Of a stretch of 64,000 bases of DNA, positions 45,250 through 57,127 are shown piece by piece. Numbering within the stretch: position 1 is the first letter of the stretch; every line of letters begins with the position of its first letter. The translations under genes and the position numbers were made by a program. The stretch spans positions 18,868,818 through 18,932,817 of the forward strand of contig CM037471.1 in the NCBI GenBank assembly GCA_021014325.1. Reading direction: 5' to 3'. The notes under the pieces are model-generated. The model made no database searches. It had not been told where the DNA came from and saw only the letters and a list, made by a program, of their open reading frames with translations. The stretch is from Plazaster borealis. Lineage: Eukaryota; Echinodermata; Asteroidea; Forcipulatida; Labidiasteridae.

Positions 45250-47258
45250 TTTGAAAAACAGCTATTTTAAAGATAGTTTCTGTGACGAGATATCAGCTAC
45301 TGAACCCTCATTTTGCATTCCACAGCTTCCACGCCGATAAATGCCACGAGGTTTGGAGATTATCAGAGCATGCGCGTGATCGGGGTCGCATACACGAGGT
45401 CAAAGCTGAAGCGTTCCGTTCCGGTGTTCTTCAGGAATGTACAGCAAATTTGCCGCCAACAAATGTTATTTGTACTAAAAATTTTACGAATAAATTTTAT
45501 TTAGTAATAAAATTATGTTTTTTTGTTTATTTGTTTTAATTTAAACTTTTTAAGTATTTAAACTGATTACCATAAATTTATATTTTTAAAAGCCTGTCAT
45601 GTCGCCGCCCATAAGTTTTTCCGCGTTTTGAGTGTTTCCTTCAGCAGTTTGGTATGGTCGGAACACTATAAAGTCATAATTCTTCAACGTTGCCACTGCA
45701 GCCAGAGGCCGTAGCCTTGGCCGATTCAGATTTTCTACTCCGATCTTAGATAATTTAATACCACAGCGAACCATAGAGAAAGGACCAGAGTGGGACATAA
45801 GTATATTGCATGCATCATTGCATTTGCACTAGGGTAGGGGACAGTGCGTGATACCGTACACACCCGGCCCAGACACCCCTGGCATAGTCTAAGCACAGAA
45901 AAGCAGGGGACCAGTCAGATTGGTACACTACATAGTACATGTATGGTATTTTTGCTGGTAACCGTATTCTGGTAAGCAAAATTGTTTTAACAATTTACAA
46001 AACATACATTGCACTGCTTACCCTTATACTAAGTTATAAATAGTAGTGATTACTGATGAGTGACGATAGTGGTTAGTTGTGTAAAAATGAGTGATTCAAA
46101 TGTTCGATTCAACTTCATTTCAATAGTCTAGATTAGGTCACGTTTCCTGACATAAGAAACAAATGTTGAGCGTTCTTTATTTTTTTTTTTTTTTGGGGGG
46201 GGGGGGGGTGGGGGTGTGAGGGCGTTTTTTTCTTCTTTTTTCCTGTAGTTTTGTTAACATGGCAAAATATGAAATAAAGAATAAAGAAATGATCACAATC
46301 ACTATTATATGAAACAGAGGGTTTGTGTGATTTTAACTTCTTGATCTTGAAGTTGATGACATTGTCTGGAAACATTTTCAAAAAACTAAAAAATGCAGTG
46401 TAGCCTAAGTAATTATTTGGAGAATTGTTATTGTTTTTGCCAACATGAATAACCTTTCTTCAAATATCTTTTCCAACCTATAGATTTTGAAAAAGTATCA
46501 GCTGAAAAATCTGGAAGTTGAAAAGGCTGGGTTTTTTTAAGAAAAAAAAAAGGGGTTGGGGGATCTCGTAGGGTCGGGCGGGGACGATCAACAATTGGTT
46601 TTTTTTTGTGTGGGGGGTGTGTATATGTAGCATCATCATCCAGCTGTCAGTCATATTTTAGAATGGCTATTGTTTTTCAAACTGCTTGTTTTCTGCTGTT
46701 TGGATAGTACGTCTTGTAGGTGTTTTTTTATAAAGTCGAGTGTGTGCAGACTGCAGATTACTTTGCCATTAATAATTAAGTGTAGAGGCAGACAAAATTG
46801 ACAAATTTATCATCAACAAAAATATTAATTAGTCTCAATGTGAAAGCTCACCAAATATAATTTATAATCTGTGAGCTTTCAAATTGAAACTAATTATTAA
46901 TTTATATAATAAAGTTCATTCCATATCCTCCAAATAAATATTTTCATATGACAAACTGTCAAAGTTGAGAAAAGAGAAATTGAAAGACCCCCCAAAAAAT
47001 ATATATATAAATAAATAAATGAATAAAAAATAAAAAAATTAAAAAGCCATTGGCCGCTATCAAAGTAATGCCCAATTTGAAAGTGCACAAAATTATTGAC
47101 AACATTTTTTCACTAAAACAGAATTGCTAATCTTCACAGGCTGTTGGGATAGTGTGACTGTTTGGGAATTCATTTACTCTTAATAAAACAAAACTGATGA
47201 TGTACTTTGGGTTTAAAGTGTGTTCTGCTTTAGTCAAATTTGTACTTTGTTTTTTCAG
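45250..47258. other. NOP58-JMJD4 divergent intergenic region
   Basis: Between the NOP58 ATG (minus) and the JMJD4 first coding exon (plus). It must hold both start sites and a JMJD4 leader exon. 45880-45990 resembles the MITE at 35.3 kb; 46170-46215 and 46540-46620 are homopolymer-rich. A palindrome at 46830-46900 (GTGAAAGCTCACC and TAATTTATA-type arms) is present. No coding frame supported. Confidence 0.5.
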
Positions 47259-47292
47259 GAAGAATGTGCCGAAATCATGAAGTAGGACTAAC

Positions 47293-50200
47293 ATGACATC
47301 TTTAAAGCAGAGTACTCTAACAACAGTGTTCCGTCAAAGTGTAACGGATCTCAGGAAAGTCAAAGTCACAGATGTAGAGTACATAAACAGCAGCATAACT
47401 TATGATGACTTCTTCTTAAGGTTTCTGGTTCCGAACAGGCCTTGTGTGTTTGGTCCTCACATTACCCAAGAGTGGCGGAGTGTGAAAGAGTGGGTAACAA
47501 AACATGGCCAGCCAAATTTCAACTACCTTGCTCAGATGTTTGGTAAGACAACCTTGATTTGCAGTTTGACAGTTCTCTGTGTCGGTGCAACCATGGAGGA
47601 ACAACAAGGTCGTATCTCCTAAAATAGCATTTACATCAAACATTAGTTTTAGAGTGTCAAAAGGTTGTATCTTGCTCAAAATAACCCGGATGTACTCACA
47701 AAGTCAATGGATGCCGAGATATGACAATGTTGCACGGAGCGTGCTCGCGCGAGATAAGACATTGTTGCACGGAGCGTGCTCGCGCGAGATATGACTTTGT
47801 TGCATAATCGAGTTGCGACCTTGTTCCACCGACACAACAAATGAAAAAAGTTCTCATAGAAATATTATTTCAAATAAAGTAAAGTGATGGTGCTTTGTAC
47901 GGCAGAAACATTCTGGGTTTATGTTTTAAACTATACAGATGATCTCATTTCATTCTAGTCAATTAAGCATTGTTGTCATTTGTTTGAAATTTGTTATGTT
48001 AATTTCTTTAACACCCTATGTCTGTCCGTTTGTCTTGTCTCTGTCTGTTCACAGGCTGAATACTACAAACCTCAGCTTATCAAATCAGCCTTCATACTGT
48101 TTTCTTTCTTTGCTTGTTCAAGCCTAATAACTTAGTCTATTCTGTTCATTATAAACTTGAACATGTATATAATGAATCATATTGTTTATGGCAGTGTGGA
48201 AATCAATTGAAATTGAAATTGAAATAAAAAAATATATATTAAAAATAGAGAATAAAAATAATTCTGACATATCTGTAAAATCCATTGCATCTATTATCAT
48301 ATTTCAGTTAACTAATTTTTTTGATTCTGAAATAACAGGAAGTACGGTTGTTCCAGTTGCTGACTGTAGAAAGATTGAATACTCAGCCCAACCCAAGTCA
48401 AACATGAAGCTCACAGAATATCTGAATTACTGGCAAGATATTAGGCAAGACGCAAACTCCAAGGATGAAAAGTGTCTGTACTTGAAAGACTGGCATTTTA
48501 CAAAGTAAGTGTCACACTAAAGAGCAGTTACTTTGCTGGACAGAAAAGTATTTGACAGTCAATATTTATTACTTGACACAATTAGAACAAAGATATAGAC
48601 AAAATAGGGAGACTGCCAACATTAGGGCTAGATAGCTCAGTTGGAAGAGCACTGGCACAATAGTACGGAGGTCGCAGGTTCAAATCTCGCCCTCGTCATC
48701 TTTTCTTTATTCAACCCAAAATACAATCGGAACAACTCACTCTTTTTATCTCTGTGTCTTTTCATCTGAAAATTTGATTATTTCAAATTCATCATATCAA
48801 ATCTTCATCTAAAGTCATGAATAAATACAAATTAGTAATTGTTCAGCTCTGTAAGTGTAATCTGGTAGTCTTTGGAAAACTTTGTGTTTGTTGGAAGTTT
48901 TACAATTCCTATGCAATTTTATGCAGAACATTCCCTGACTACAAGGCCTACACGACGCCTATCTACTGTGCCTCTGACTGGATGAATGAATATTGGGATG
49001 TCAAACCTGCATCTAGTGGAGCTGATGACTATCGTTTTGTGTATATGGGACCCAAGGGGTCATGGTGAGTTAACTGGTGAAGTGTCAAATGCTTGTCAAG
49101 ATTTTCACTGAAATGCTTTTCATCTGTGAGAATAAGGTTGGTTGATATATAGATCTGATGTTAGAGACTTCTACAAGTTTAACTAGCATTTTGACCTTTT
49201 TCAGGTTTTGTTGACTTTTTAAAGGTGAATTAAAGGCACTGAACAAGTTTGGTAATTGTCAAAGACCAGTGTTCTCACTTGGTGTATCCCAACATATGCA
49301 TAAAATAAAAAGCCTGTGAAAATTTGGGCTCAATTGGTCATCGAAGTTGCAAGAAAATGATGAAAGAAAAAACACTCTTGTTGTACAAATTTGTGTGCTT
49401 TCAGATAGGAATAAAAGGCTTCTTGCAAGAAGTCTTTTATTATTTTAGTGAGAAATTACCTCTTTCTCAAAAACTACGTTACTTCAGAGGGAGTCGTTTC
49501 TCACAATGTTTTATACTATCAACAGCTCTTTGTTGCGCGTTACTAAGTCAGTTTTTATGCTAGTATATATTTTGAGTAACTACCAAACGTGTACAGTGCC
49601 TTTAAGTCAACAAAAACTGACAGGATGTTTGCAAATGGTTATGATAATGGATGAATCATTAATAATAATAATGATAATAATATTCAGTTATAGCCCTTTT
49701 CACACCAAAGGGCGTCCCAAAGTGCTCATTATTTTTGTCTTCAAAATATGCTGAGCTATGTTTGGAATTATAAGACCCAGTTACATATATATACATGTAG
49801 CACCTTGCAATGGTTTACAACGTGCTGTGGCACAAACTGAATACACCCAATCATGCCAGAAACACCGGGTGAACCCCTTCTTGTAACGATAAGTTTACTG
49901 GGTTCTTTTACATGCACTATACAACAAAGAGGAACAACGGCTTTACATCCCATCCGAAGGATGAAGCAATAATGGTTTGAGTGTATTGCTTAAAGGGTGT
50001 GTACAACATTGGTAATTGCCAAAGACCTGTATCCAAACTCGATGTGACCCAACATATACATGAAATAACAAACCTGTGAAAGTTTAAGCTAAATCGGTCT
50101 TCGGAGTCATGAGAAAACAGTGAAAAACCCCCTTATGTGTTTCAACTTTTGTTCAAACATCGAAATTTATCCTGCAGGATAAATACTATTATTTTACTCA

Positions 50201-53200
50201 TTTCGTAAAAACAATGGCATTTCAAGCAAAACTATTTCAAGTAAAGTTTTCTACCATGACCATCTTTACACCATGTGAGTTATGTGCAAATCTGTGAGCA
50301 TTTATATTTTCATTCTTACCAATGTTGTACACACCCTTTAAGGACACAAGTGTCAAGAACATGACACCAGAGCTTGAGTCCAGTGCGCTTGACCGCTCGG
50401 CCACGACACGCCACTAAACACCCTTTGATTTTATTTCCTGTCTCAGGACACCGTTTCACGCTGATGTATTCCGTTCTTACTCTTGGTCGGCAAACATCTG
50501 TGGACGTAAGCGATGGCTATTGTACCCGCCAGGTCAAGAAGACCACATGAGAGACACATTTGGCAACCTGGTGTATGATCTGACTTGTCTTGAACTACAA
50601 GATGAAAACAAATATCCTCATTACAGGGATGCATGTAAACCGTTTGAGGTCATTCAGGGTCCAGGGGAAGTCATCTTTGTACCTAGTGGATGGCATCATC
50701 AGGTTTTTAACATTGTAAGTGGGAATCAAACAATTAATTACCCTGTTTTTAATGGAAAGGGCTGTTTTACAGATGTACAGTGAGCTTAGATAAGTGCATA
50801 CGGTAAAACAATCAATCTAATAAACCACAAGGGAAACTGACTGGGTACAATTTAAAATAATTTTAGGTTGAGGGTAGAAAATTGACCTGCGACCTCTGGA
50901 CTAACTCTACCAACTGAGCTATTTAGCCCTAATATTTGCAGTCCCCTATTTTGTCAATATCTTTGTTCAACCTGTAACTGCCTTATAGCCAGGGATCACA
51001 CCCAAGTTTATCCTTCAAGACTGAAGTCTTCAGCTCTTGCGACTACGGCCCCATTTTTAAGTAGTCGGAATCAAGCAGTCTCGCAAGAGCAGTATAGTCG
51101 CATAAGAGCTGTTACCACGACAAACATGTAACGACTTGTACACAAGTCTTAAAGCAAATATATCAAACTTTCAATTATATTTCAGGAAGATACGATCTCT
51201 ATTAATCATAACTGGTTGAATGGCTGCAATGTGGACCTAACTTGGACGTTCCTTCAACAAGAGTTGGCATCTGTCAAGGCATCTATCAGTGACTGTATAG
51301 ACATGGATAATTGGGATCTACAGTGCCAGGTTAGGGATTGCTCTTAGAAAGCTCAATTTAGTAAATTATAATTTTAAAATCTCATCTGAGTTGTCCGTCA
51401 GTTGAACTCGGTCAAATTCAAAAGTGTCTGTTGCTTTGTTTATAAATGTCAAAATCAAAATAGTTTAGTTCAGCATTTTCTTCACAAGAATTTAATCAAC
51501 TGAAAACAGATGCTTTTGGAGGGTGCCTTGAAGTATTTTGTGTAAAAATGTTTGGCTCGGGGAAAGAGAATAATCTGGTTCAGAATAATCTGGTCCGGTT
51601 TTGTCTGGTTCAGAGTAATCTGGTCATGTTCAGTCTGGTTCAGAGTAATCTGGTCATGTTCAGTCTGGTTCAGAGTAATCTGGTCCAGTTTAGTCTGGTT
51701 CAGAGTAATCTGGTCCAGTTTAGTCTGGTTCAGAGTAATCTGGTCATGTTCAGTCTGGTTCAGAGTAATCTGGTCCAGTTGTCTGGTTTATTAAATCTTG
51801 TCATGCTCAGTCTGGTTCAGAGTAATCTGGTCATGTTCAGTCTGGTTCAGAGTAATCTGGTCCAGTTGTCTGGTTTAAAGTAATCTGGTCATGCTCAGTC
51901 TGGTTCAGAGTAACCTGGTCCGGCTTAGTCTGGTTCAGAGTAGTCTGGTCAGGTTCAGTCTGGTTCAGAGTAACCTGGTCCGGCTTAGTCTGGTTCAGAG
52001 TAGTCTGGTCAGGTTCAGTCTGGTTCAGAGTAATCTGGTCATGCTCAGTCTGGTTCAGAGTAATCTGGTCCAGTTTAGTCTGGTTCAGAGTAATCTGGTC
52101 CAGTTTAGTCTGGTTCAGAGTAATCTGGTCATGTTCAGTCTGGTTCAGAGTAATCTGGTCCAGTTGTCTGGTTTATTAAATCTTGTCATGCTCAGTCTGG
52201 TTCAGAGTAATCTGGTCTTGTTCAGTCTGGTTCAGAGTAATCTGGTCATGTTCAGTCTGGTTCAGAGTAATCTGGTCCAGTTGTCTGGTTTAAAGTAATC
52301 TGGTCATGCTCAGTCTGGTTCAGAGTAACCTGGTCCTGCTTAGTCTGGTTCAGAGTAGTCTGGTCAGGTTCAGTCTGGTTCAGAGTAACCTGGTCCGGCT
52401 TAGTCTGGTTCAGAGTAGTCTGGTCAGGTTCAGTCTGGTTCAGAGTAATCTGGTCATGCTCAGTCTGGTTCAGAGTAACCTGGTTCGGCTTAGTCTGGTT
52501 CAGAGTAGTCTGGTCATGTTCAGTCTGGTTCAGAGTAATCTGGTCCAGTTTAGTCTGGTTCAGAGTAATCTGGTCATGTTCAGTCTGGTTCAGACTAATC
52601 TGGTCCAGTTTAGTCTGGTTCAGAGTAAACTGGTCCAGTTTAGTCTGGTTCAGAGTAATCTGGTCCAGTTTAGTCTGGTTCAGAGTAATCTGGTCCAGTT
52701 TAGTCTGGTTCAGACTAATCTGGTCCAGTTTAGTCTGAGGCTCACAAATTTCATTTGTATTTTAGTTGTGTTTGTTTATAGTCACTTCAACTACATGCAA
52801 TTATAAGTGACTACATTGTCCTTTTTAATTGATTTCAGATGATAATGAAAGCCAGTACGGGGATAGATTACTCTGAATTCCTGCAGCTGCTGTGGACTGT
52901 GGCATCAACTCGGCTTCATCAGCTACATCAATTCAACGATGGTAAATGTACCACAGAAACCTCTAAGGTGTTGGCTCAAAAAACAACTTTTGAATCTCGG
53001 ACTTGTGAGAGTCATTTGCAGTCTGATGAAATCAAGACCAAATCAACCACAAAACAGTCCTCAAGCGAAACGAAGATATTGTCCAATCATCCAAATCCTT
53101 CGAGTAGTGCACCAGTTTTAAAAACACTTGATGTAAATTCAACAACAGCGCCATCTGGTGATACAATGTTTGTCAACCAAAAAGAAGACCTACCACAGAC

Positions 53201-53420
53201 GACCGACAAACACCAAAATGCCTTAAAATCATCAGAGCCTTCAAATGCTTCACAAAAGTCATGTAATTGGCACTGGATATATGACCTGCGTCGCATCACA
53301 GAAATGTTAACCTTGTTGCTTGATAATGAAGACTTTTGCAAAATAGAGAAAGACAAGTTATGTACTGATCCACATGAGTTTCTTACGGAAATTAGTTCTG
53401 CTTTAAAGAACACACCTTAG
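47293..53420 (+). CDS. JMJD4: JMJD4, JmjC 2-oxoglutarate oxygenase (complete, 6 coding exons)
   Basis: Fe(II)/2-oxoglutarate hydroxylase; the family hydroxylates a lysine of termination factor eRF1. Exons: 47259-47542 (ATG at 47293, preceded by an acceptor, so an upstream untranslated exon exists), 48339-48504, 48927-49064, 50447-50714, 51186-51329, 52839-53420. They join in frame to 516 codons with TAG. Iron ligands are visible as H189-A-D191 (TPFHADVF) and the distal histidine in PSGWHHQVFNI (H269, W-x-H spacing). Other family stretches: CLYLKDWHF, DDYRFVYMGPKGSW, GRKRWLLYPPGQE, DTISINHNWLNG and RRITEML near the C terminus. Compared with human JMJD4 there is an extra Ser/Thr/Lys-rich segment of roughly 100 residues (about 350-450) inside the last exon. 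Intron 5 contains a 1.2 kb minisatellite, intron 3 a MITE-in-SINE nest. Confidence 0.96.
47718..47798. repeat. Tandem duplicated 40-bp segment rich in CG (JMJD4 intron 1)
   Basis: GTTGCACGGAGCGTGCTCGC occurs twice about 45 bp apart, each followed by GCGAGATA and an ATGAC/AAGAC variant; each contains a short GAGCGTGCTC palindrome. Confidence 0.85.
48580..48725 (+). mobile_element. SINE family A (JMJD4 intron 2)
   Basis: AAAGATATAGACAAAATAGG, TAGCTCAGTTGGAAGAGCAC (A box) and GGTTCAAATCTC (B box). Confidence 0.75.
49230..49605. mobile_element. TTAA-flanked palindromic MITE, family 1 (JMJD4 intron 3)
   Basis: TTAAAGGCACTGAACAAGTT to inverse end GTACAGTGCCTTTAA, 376 bp. Confidence 0.9.
49680..50413 (-). 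mobile_element. tRNA-Leu SINE (minus) interrupted by a family-5 TTAA MITE (JMJD4 intron 3)
   Basis: SINE tail (ATAATAATAATAA and inverse of the GGGACGCCC motif) lies at the left; its tRNA head (CGCTTGACCGCTCGGCCACG, inverse of the A box) at 50380-50413. A family-5 MITE with ends AAAGGGTGTGTACAACATTG and inverse occupies 49990-50341, between GTATTGC-TTAA and TTAA-GGACACAAG. Confidence 0.85.
50868..51022 (-). mobile_element. SINE family A, minus strand (JMJD4 intron 4)
   Basis: Inverse of TAGCTCAGTTGGTAGAG and of GGTTGAACAAAGATATTGAC; B box degenerate. Confidence 0.72.
51570..52737. repeat. 30-bp minisatellite, about 39 units (JMJD4 intron 5)
   Basis: Unit = two related 15-mers, TCTGGTTCAGAGTAA and TCTGGTCCAGTTTAG. 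Variants are ordered into longer blocks, and segments marked by GTCTGGTTTATTAAATC recur about 384 bp apart, so the array grew by block duplication. Because 30 is divisible by 3, one frame stays open as a 10-residue repeat. Confidence 0.95.
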
Positions 53421-53526
53421 CCAATGACATTTAAGGGATAGTAGTTTCACAAAGTATTAGTAGATTGGCATCTACATGATTGTATCATGTACTCCGTCTT
53501 AGCAATCTCTTCTTCGTAAAAAAAAA

Positions 53527-53532
53527 AATAAA
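53527..53532 (+). promoter_or_regulatory. Polyadenylation signal AATAAA of JMJD4
   Basis: AATAAA inside an A-rich run about 107 bases after the JMJD4 stop. The A-rich context makes the exact hexamer less certain. Confidence 0.5.
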
Positions 53533-53939
53533 GAGAGATGTTCCCTGAAATAGTAAGTGACTAGACTGCTTTACTTTTTGGACGATCAGAATGTGACAGT
53601 TGTTGCTCTGACTTGTGGATGACGGCAAACAGAACTTTGAATCCTTTGTCGAAGGCACTATAAAAATGACTGTTTATTAAAAGTGGTGTCTCTCAAACGA
53701 ACATTTATTTTCAATTTTTGGCCAGTATCGTCATAAACTTAACCTGAGATATTTTATTGAAACGGTTTCTTGTTTGTTTCCGTGAATCTTTTATTTAGTT
53801 TTTGTAAATCAAGTTGTCCAGTGAAAGATCTGAAGATATCTGAGTAGCGAGTTTTGTGACTTCTCTGTTACTGAAGTTGACAAAGCTGATCATCACTTGA
53901 CACAGCCCTGTCCTATTTCTCGCCTCCAAAAACAGATTT

Positions 53940-54375
53940 ACAATTCAATTCATTCTTAATTAGTCCAAAAAGGAAAATTCGTACGTTGCATACAACAAGA
54001 TAAAAGATTTATATCAAAATACACAATAAGCAATATATACATACAAACATACAAACATGCAATGTAAAGTACAATAAAAAGATCTGATTTAAAACAACTA
54101 CCAAAGACATTAGGCTATACAGTCTTTACAAGGTGAGAACGGGCGAGGGAGGTGATACAAAGAATAAGATACAAACATTAACTTGTATGGTGATCATTGA
54201 GAAGACGAACGGAATAGGGGAAAAATGAATTTAAGTATCTGCTTGTTCTTGTCCTTGCTGATTGCCATCTCCTACCACTGCCAAGCATTCTATAGTAATT
54301 ATTGAGGGGATGGTCATCATTTCCTAGTACACCCTGAGCTTTGGCTAGTGCCCTCTCCTGGCAGATTTCATCCAA
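53940..54375 (-). pseudogene. Non-LTR retrotransposon 3' fragment, minus strand
   Basis: The frame at 54375-54178 reads YRMLGSGRRWQSARTRTSRY then LNSFFPYSVRLLN, a typical LINE C-terminal tail, followed by an A/T-rich 3' end reaching CAATTCAATTCATTC at 53940. A related tail (TTCAATTCAATTCATCTTTA) is at 40845. Confidence 0.65.
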
Positions 54376-54384
54376 GTTTATAAC

Positions 54385-54600
54385 AACTCCCAGAATCTTA
54401 GTGCTCCAGAATATCTCTCTTCACTTCTTGCATTCCATAAAATTCTAAGGTTATCCCTTGTGGTTATTAATTCGTGCAAGCAAGCCAGTGATAAAGCATT
54501 TTCCTTATCCCTCCATAACTGCAGAGACTGTTATTTTGTCCTTCAAAAAGGCTCTCAAGACCCACCTGTTTTCCAACCTGTTGCTGTTGACAGGTGATGT
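54385..54600 (+). pseudogene. Second non-LTR retrotransposon fragment, opposite strand
   Basis: Plus-strand translation gives ITAETVILSFKKALKTHLFS, the final stretch of a CR1-like reverse transcriptase. It abuts the minus-strand fragment, so two insertions lie tail-facing. Confidence 0.6.
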
Positions 54601-55037
54601 CGTGCTGTTTCAAAACGAAAAACATACAACAACTTTCGCATATGCTATGGACAATGCGCTAAAAACATGTAACATGCAACATTGTTTGTACATGGCTTAT
54701 GAACATGAGATAATATCGGGTTCCCAAAATTAATTCATAAAAATAGCTATTTAAAATTTAAATTTAAATTTTTCGGTCAAATTGGCAAAGAATCAGACCT
54801 ATAACATCTTCAAAGCACTTGTATACGAATAATGAGTTTTTATGAGTACATGGTAATATTTTCATTAGTTGAAAGACGGAATTTTCCATTCAATGAAGCT
54901 AAGCTGAGACAAATGGAACTTTCCATCTTTCAATGATTGAATACATTCTCTTCTAATCTTTGCATGAATGCAAAACATTAAACAATCTTTAAAATCATTA
55001 GTATTATTAGAGCGCCCTCATTTTCCAAAATCTCTCC

Positions 55038-55432
55038 TTAAAGGGTCTGTATACGTTTGGAAATACCTCTGAAAATTGATGGCACTAAAAACTTACTTGG
55101 TAAGAAGTACAGCAGCTTTGGATAGTATAATGCATTTAATGCATTTTGAGAAACTTTTCACTTCGAAGTACTGCGGTTATGGAAAAAGATATCACTTTTT
55201 ATCTCAAATAATTTGAATCTGAGAAGCATTACTGCACTCAGAATGTGCATTCCAATTGCACATTATTCTTCCTGCGTGGACGTAACCGCTCAAGATCTTC
55301 AGCAATATCTCAAAAACGCTACCACCTTTTGAAATGAAACTTTCACAGGTTAGTTTTATGGTATATATCTACAACTATATAGGATTGAAACAAACAATGG
55401 GTTCCAATTACTAAATGTATACAATCCCTTCA
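55038..55432. mobile_element. TTAA-type MITE, family 2, second copy
   Basis: TTAAAGGGTCTGTATACGTT to an inverse end TATACAATCCCTTC; same body as 14324-14724. Confidence 0.82.
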
Positions 55433-55783
55433 ATCCAATAAAAAGTAGCAGGGTCTAAACATTAACTTTTAGAGAAGCCTTTGCTTTTGTCAGTAGCTTA
55501 GCTAGGTTCAAGTCATACCGGGAAAAGGTTCGAGGATGGTGCCTCTTCACTCACTTTGTCTTTGAAAAGCTTTTAGCATTAGTTTAATATTTCAGTAAAA
55601 ACCACGATCCACATCCATCTATTTAACAAAAACAAATATGGCGACTAAATTTTGCACTTCTCTAAGGTGGCGCTGTTCCATGCCAAATGCATGTGCTTCC
55701 TTTGCCCCCCCCCCCATCACTTTATCCTTGAAAACCATAGCATCATTTTAAAATAAAAGTAAAAACCACACCCAACCAACCAC

Positions 55784-56147
55784 TTAAAGGCACTGAACAT
55801 GTTTGGTAATTGTCAAAGACCAGTGTTCTCACTTGGTGTATCCCAACATATGCATGACCTAACAAGCCTGTGAAAATTTGGGCTCCATTGGTCATCGAAG
55901 TTGCAAGAAAATGATGAAAGAAAAAACACCCTTGTTGTACAAATTTGTGTGCTTTCAGATAGGAACAAAAACTTCTTGCAAGAAGTTTTTATTATTTTAG
56001 TGAGAAATTACCTCTTTCTCAAAAACTACGTTACTTCAGAGGGAGTCGTTTCTCACAATGTTTTATACTATCAACAGCTCTCCGTTGCTCGTTACCAAGT
56101 AAGTTTTTATGCTAATAGATATTTTGAGTAATTACCAAACGTGTACA
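55784..56147. mobile_element. Family-1 MITE with truncated right end
   Basis: Starts TTAAAGGCACTGAACATGTT; the inverse end stops after CAAACGTGTAC without GTGCCTTTAA. Confidence 0.85.
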
Positions 56148-57127
56148 AATAAATTTTACCAAAAAAAAACAGGGAAGAGAAGAAGCGAGTTATCTTGTGA
56201 TTTATATATTGATACCAATATGTTCTTCATTTATGTTGATGCTAATAAAGGGTTTCTTATTTTTTATCACAATTTGCAAAAAGGACTAACATTTTAATTT
56301 TAGGCGTTGTCCCTTCGTGCACTTTTATAGATAGTGGTTTGATGACCCGCCCACATGCCGCCCACAAACACTCGCTCGAACCCACTTTCCACTGTGTACA
56401 TACACGCAACGCGATGGGGACGTTACAAAAGAAAGCGAAGTTTTAGACATGTATCCAGCCTTCAAGTTGTGCACTCAACAGTAGGGTTGATTTACTATGG
56501 AAGGTTCCAGACTATTAACCGTCCATTTGGAAGCGCGCACCGCACCTGTTTTTGACATTATTACTGCATTGTTTTTAATTTTTACTAAGTGATCTTTGAC
56601 GCAAACAACATCGTTGTACAACATCTGCGGTTGGTCTACATTTGGTGAGGTTTGTTTCTGTTCAGCAAGGGCTAAAGCCTTTGTGATTGTTATTAAGGCT
56701 TTGTTGTATTTCAGTCCTCCATTTTTTATCGTAAACAAGTTACATTGAAAATTAAAAGTGTAGTGTGTACTGTAAACTACACTACAGTAGCCGATGGAGA
56801 TGGAGGAAGGAAATGGCCAGTGTTAGGCCTATATGTACTACTTCTACTGTACGTAGTGTGTTCTTCCTCCATGGTTTGTGGTGGTGGCAGGCATAATTGA
56901 AATTCAATTTATTTAAGTTTTAAGTGGTACTTTCCTAGCCCCATTATGTGGCCAACTCGCTCCGTATCCCCACGGAGTTGGCCACATTACAATACATGAT
57001 AAATGGGGCTAGGTTTCCCTAGGTAGATTGCCATTGCACTTGCAGTACAATGGAATCCATTGCACTTGCAGCTGTAGTGTATTGTCCAGAAGCATAAGTT
57101 AGACTGTGGAGACTTTTTTTACCCCTC

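Noticed and set aside
51548..52806. Repeat protein genes from the long open frames
   Set aside because: Frames arise because the 30-bp unit has no stop and is a multiple of three; the region lies between two JMJD4 exons with good splice sites.
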